DNA of 64,000 nucleotides, taken from contig JAGKQI010000073.1 of the NCBI GenBank assembly GCA_018806915.1, positions 248,001 to 312,000 of the forward strand, given 5' to 3'. The first letter of the stretch is position 1. Each line of letters opens with the position of its first letter. The DNA comes from Phytophthora colocasiae (taxonomy: Eukaryota > Oomycota > Peronosporomycetes > Peronosporales > Peronosporaceae). A program made the translations under genes and the position numbers. Below, piece by piece: positions 61,897 to 64,000 of the stretch. The notes below the pieces were generated by a model. The model made no database searches. It was given only the letters and a program-made list of their open reading frames with translations, and had not been told where the DNA came from.

Positions 61897-63803
61897 CAGA
61901 GGGCGACAGCATCGAGGACGGTTTTTTGACCCCCCACAAAAATTGCACCAAACGATTTCTCGTGGCGTGTTGATTCGATTGGTGGTACTCTCGTTAACTA
62001 TCTTCCAGGCGTCCACGAGGAAACTTCGAGTTAAGTTGACACCTATATAAGAGATCACTACTCTTTATTAGCAGTAAAAAATATAATATTTCGGTTTACG
62101 TAAGCCAATCACGTTGCTAGAAATGTTGTTAGTCAGATGCACTATCATCTTCGGACGTTTGTTCATCGCAGGCATCCATAGCCTCGAGATGATTCTTAAG
62201 CTTGACCAACTGCCTGTTTGCACTATCAATACAACCCTGCACAGTCGAAGGTGCTAGGTTGGCGAAGGCTCGCTCTAGGCGTGGCCGAATGTCAGCAAAA
62301 CGTTGTGGTGGTGGTGTATTGGCGACCGACTTCTCCCCTTTACGATAGCCCAAACAATTTCGATAGGCTGAAGATCTGAATGATATGGAGGAGTGAAAAT
62401 CACTTAATGACATTTTGCTCGTGCAATGATAACTACCACAGGAACGACTTGTGCTTTGATGTAGCTAGACAGAATTTCACAAATTGGCTTTTGTTGCATT
62501 TTCAGGGACTTCCAGACCATATTCTCGCATTGAATCCAGCATTTTTCCCCGCGCAATGCCTGACTTAGGTGTCGATTTAGGCAGCACTTTGTGGTATTTG
62601 GCATTGTCCATCACGATAACACAGCTTTTGAGCCCCATAGTATCTAAACACACTTAGCAATTTTTCCATCCACTCGACGAAATAATCGTGACCAAAACAT
62701 TTCCATGATAGTCTTTTGTCTGTTTTCCTCCCTCAAAAATGTCCACCGTATCTGACAGCAGCTGAGCCGATTGTTCGGAGGTACGATCGTTATCATCTAC
62801 TGAGCGATCTTTGTCCAAAATTGCAGCTATAAAGCAAAGCCTCCTGCCTTTGTGCTTAGCTTTGGCACTTCTTGTATCCGTCGGATCAAATAGCGAGTCG
62901 TTGTGGCGTGCATAGTGCTGGTGTATGTAACTCTCATCAAGATAAACAGTACGCCGCGATGAACGTTCACTGTTGGTCATTTGCTGAATGTATTCTGCCC
63001 TCGCCAAGTTATTAGCAGCAGACAGCTTCAATCCTTTTCCTTTATGAGCACCTCTATCATAACCTTGCCCCTTCAGAAAGCGTTGCACGGTTCGTAAAGC
63101 TGATTTTGAGGCGTCTGCATCGTTCATGTCAACCACTAAATACTCCATTTCAACTAACAAATGCATCACATCTTTAGCTGTCGTTCTAGTCCGGGTCTCA
63201 CAGCGACCACGAATAAAGTCACGCACAGATGCTTGCATTGCCAACGATCGCGGAAGTCGTGTCATTTTATCCTCTCGGTTTGCCGGAAGGGCAGCCGCAA
63301 CAACGTATCCGTCAGCACAATACGCAGACCAAACATCTCCGACTGTTTTGTTTGAGCGGTTGAGTAATCGAGCGATTTTGTTGGTCACTCCTTCGTTTTT
63401 TGGCTGCACTTCTCTGCGGAAATTGGCCTCGACGAGGTTTCTTGCTGCGGCGCTTGGACGCCATCTCTGAATGTGAATTCTGCAGTGGTATTGCTATTTT
63501 TGACTCCGATTTGCGGCGGGGATAAAACAGTCACCTGTACAACATAATAAATTGAATGGTATATAATGTCAACATATATGTATTCACACGGTTCAAATAT
63601 CCTGTTGTCAGTGGCTAAAATGGCGTTAGGGTTGCGATACAAAATAACATCGCATCTAGTATGCAAGGTCTCAGGAGATAAAGCAGCTGGCTTACCGCAT
63701 ACAGTGTCAGTTGCAACAGCTTGGGAGCTTCCAAATTTTGTAGAAATCGACGTAGTATTGACGAAGTAATACCAAAAACCGTCCTCGATGCTGTCGCCCT
63801 CTG
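61897..63803 (-). mobile_element. Tc1/mariner-like DNA transposon
   Basis: 1,907 bp between near-perfect ~32-bp terminal inverted repeats (61897-61928 and 63772-63803) that start CAGAGGGCGACAG. The right flank is TA (63804-63805). The left flank reads AA, so the expected TA duplication is altered. It is AT-rich compared with the surrounding retrotransposons. Confidence 0.88.
62129..63464 (-). pseudogene. Tc1/mariner-like DDE transposase, frameshifted
   Basis: ATG 63464 opens a basic start (MASKRRSKKPRRG). A shift near 63,410 leads into the helix-turn-helix region (GVTNKIARLLNRSNKTVGDV) and a 251-codon frame to 62654. The first catalytic Asp is in VYLDESYIHQHY (near 62936). The second is in VIVMDNAKYHK (62606-62608). 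The Glu is in QPIEIVWAIVKG (62359-62361), followed by the C-terminus to 62129. At least three indels or stops break the gene. The transposase would cut and paste the element at TA sites. The Asp-to-Glu gap is about 81 residues, far more than in classic Tc1 or mariner. Confidence 0.85.
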
Positions 63804-63948
63804 TAAAAGATATCTATAGTGTAACCTATATAGAAGGTGATAGGTGGCTGCGGAGCCACCTGCCACGTGTCACCATGATGTGTGACACACCAAATGTATC
63901 CACTTCGGAAGAGTGACTAAAGTCACTCTTCAATGTAACCCCGTTACA
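63804..63948 (-). repeat. Start of a minus-strand gypsy-type LTR
   Basis: Read on the minus strand it begins TGTAACGGGGTTACA at 63948, as in family D, but continues differently. Just outside is TCCTCCCCCAC (63949-63959), the reverse of the D polypurine tract. It has inverted repeats AAGAGTGAC/GTCACTCTT and AGGTGGCT/AGCCACCT. Its body continues right of the window, and 63960-64000 shows nothing else recognisable. Confidence 0.65.
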
Positions 63949-64000
63949 TCCTCCCCCACTTAGATTCGACTCTCGTCCAATCAGAGAAGAGAGAAAATCC

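Noticed and set aside
1..64000. Oomycete host genes such as secreted effectors (signal peptide plus RXLR or crinkler motif)
   Set aside because: I looked for such proteins between elements. Every stretch over 300 bp is accounted for by transposon sequence, and no frame has a convincing signal peptide followed by such motifs.

Overview
The window is made entirely of transposable elements. I found no host gene, tRNA or rRNA. It suggests a large, repeat-rich eukaryotic genome. An oomycete (Phytophthora/Peronospora type) is my best inference, from the moderately GC-rich coding style, the chromodomain Ty3/gypsy elements, one gypsy family with two RNase H domains (reported in oomycetes and in the plant Tat lineage), and a Tc1/mariner-like transposon with a LDESYIHQHY motif. 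This placement is inference and was not tested by a search.

I use letters for the families. A is Ty1/copia with a 282-bp LTR and a half-tRNA-iMet primer site. B is a 14.4-kb Ty3/gypsy family studded with GGATCC, with 1-kb LTRs, two RNase H domains, a chromodomain and a long antisense coiled-coil ORF. C is a gypsy family packed with short perfect inverted repeats. D is a 7.7-kb gypsy family with a ~412-bp LTR, CCHC Gag, a chromodomain and its own antisense ORF. E is an old, decayed copia element. F is a lone LTR. Last comes a DNA transposon.

Layout: 1-4247, truncated copia A1. 4248-11148, two tandem 3.59-kb units, each a copia LTR plus minus-strand C gag and D pol debris. 10990-21404, element D1, whose 5' LTR is split by the complete copia A3 (11149-15734, TSD CGTTG). 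20986-22424, truncated D2. 22425-32257, minus-strand copia A4, interrupted by full-length D3 (24181-31905). 32258-34867, old copia E. 34868-38794, D4, cut off by C1. C1 (38795-40207 and 59975-61722) is split by minus-strand B2 (40208-41702 and 56092-59974), which is itself split by complete B1 (41703-56091, TSD CAGC). 61723-61896, F LTR start. 61897-63803, Tc1/mariner-like element. 63804-64000, the edge of another minus-strand LTR element.

The elements follow the usual LTR-retrotransposon plan: Gag makes particles, and Pol (protease, RT, RNase H, integrase) copies and inserts the element. Gag and Pol look linked by -1 ribosomal frameshifting in D (GGGAAAC, 7-nt spacer, 10-bp hairpin) and in B (GTTAAAC-TAG, then a stem-loop). 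Nearly every ORF is broken by single-base indels, even in A3, whose two LTRs look identical. Some breaks may therefore be sequencing errors. The most unusual features are the hairpin-saturated C and D sequences, the GGATCC saturation of B, the catalytically dead primary RNase H next to an intact second RNase H in B, and antisense ORFs in both B and D.
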